Assembly: GCA_031969915.1 (NCBI GenBank)
Contig: DALYJJ010000237.1
Span: forward strand, 1-6,150
Length of the DNA stretch: 6,150 bases
DNA from: DALYJJ01 sp031969915
GTDB lineage: Bacteria; Acidobacteriota; Terriglobia; Bryobacterales; Bryobacteraceae
Reading direction: 5' to 3'
Part shown: one piece after another, positions 5,817-6,150 of the stretch
Layout: the number at the start of each line of letters is the position of its first letter
Numbering within the stretch: the first letter of the stretch is position 1
The notes under the pieces: model-generated
Told to the model about the DNA's origin: nothing
The model's input: only the letters and a program-made list of their open reading frames with translations
Database searches by the model: none
Position numbers and translations under genes: made by a program

Positions 5817-6150
5817 AGTAACCGGGTGGCTCCTCGCGGTAGCCGCCGGCGGAGCTCGCGCGGCTGAGGTGCGATTCGAAGGCCGTTCCCTCCTGACGCT
5901 CCACGCCACGCACGAAGGGCTCACCGCGGAGGAACGGGCGCTGCTCGCCTCGCGCCGCCTGGCCGCACGCCGCCCCACCTCCGCCGAGATTAGGGTCAAT
6001 GAGACGGCATCCGCCACCGAGATTTACGCCGGTTCCCTCCTGGTTGTCGCCGTCACCGACGCCGACGCCGCACCGCAGGCCAAGTCGCGCCAGCAGGCCG
6101 CCCTTGAAGCCGCGGGCCTCCTGCGTTCCGCCCTTTCCCAGACCTACGTG
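5794..6150 (+). CDS. Probable MscS-type mechanosensitive channel, secreted N-terminal domain (partial)
   Basis: 119 codons are visible and the frame is open at the right edge. The start at 5794 has AGGAGG nine bases upstream and opens a clean signal peptide: hydrophobic 7-18, cleavage after A21-R22-A23. The mature part reads EVRFEGRSLLTLHA (25-38), GLTAEERALLASRRLA (42-57), EIYAGSLLVVAVTDADA (76-92), then a helix to residue ~115. This order (a 'V-x-F-x-G' strand, 'T-A-E-E-R-A' helix, 'G-x-x-L-x-x-V-T-D-A-D-A') is what I recall for the periplasmic domain ahead of the membrane part in many long MscS-family channels. The membrane segments and channel domain would lie beyond the window, so the call rests on this domain alone. 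If right, it sits in the inner membrane and relieves osmotic pressure. It overlaps the divergent EEP gene head to head by 23 bases. Confidence 0.65.
   Translation, partial: MRSVTTFIVTGWLLAVAAGGARAAEVRFEGRSLLTLHATHEGLTAEERALLASRRLAARRPTSAEIRVNETASATEIYAGSLLVVAVTDADAAPQAKSRQQAALEAAGLLRSALSQTYV
5830..5834 (-). promoter_or_regulatory. Candidate ribosome binding site of the EEP gene
   Basis: AGGAG on the minus strand ends 13 bases before the ATG at 5816, longer than ideal. It lies within codons 13-14 of the divergent MscS-like gene. Confidence 0.4.

Noticed and set aside
5817..6017. In-frame N-terminal extension of the EEP gene by 67 residues
   Set aside because: It would bury the signal peptide internally, and the Arg/Ala/Ser-rich extension is antisense to the MscS-like gene.

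Overview
The window is a GC-rich, gene-dense bacterial chromosome segment. It holds eight protein genes (two cut by the window edges) and no RNA genes, mobile elements or CRISPR. High GC, GC-ending codons, frequent Tat-type signal peptides ending in Ala-Gln, and the mix of families (Gfo/Idh/MocA oxidoreductase, apiosidase-like hydrolase, DinB protein, MscS-type channel with a secreted N-terminal domain) fit Acidobacteriota of the Bryobacterales/Solibacter type. This assignment is inference from style, not a database match.

Left block, minus strand, read right to left from 3250 to 1: a D-2-hydroxyacid dehydrogenase (3250-2201), an adenylate-kinase-like P-loop protein (2196-1555), an apiosidase-like glycoside hydrolase (1558-164) and the start of a Gfo/Idh/MocA oxidoreductase (116 to beyond the left edge). 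Spacings are 4 nt, a 4-nt GTGA overlap, and 47 nt, so this looks like one operon. All four proteins begin with an Arg-Arg export-type signal, which suggests a set acting outside the cytoplasm, perhaps on sugars or sugar acids. An exported adenylate-kinase fold that has lost two AMP-contacting arginines is the oddest member.

Middle: a class I SAM methyltransferase (+, 3294-4019) starts head to head with the dehydrogenase. It converges, 21 nt apart, on a second minus-strand operon read from 5816 to 4041: secreted endonuclease/exonuclease/phosphatase-family protein, pentapeptide-repeat protein, DinB-family protein (gaps of 12 and 6 nt).

Right edge: a plus-strand gene starts at 5794, inside the 5' end of the EEP gene, and runs off the window. 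Its 119 visible residues look like the secreted N-terminal domain of an MscS-type mechanosensitive channel. The two divergent genes overlap by 23 nt, and each carries its ribosome binding site inside the other's signal-peptide codons. This overlap and the exported adenylate-kinase-like protein are the two points most worth checking. No intergenic stretch exceeds 50 bases.
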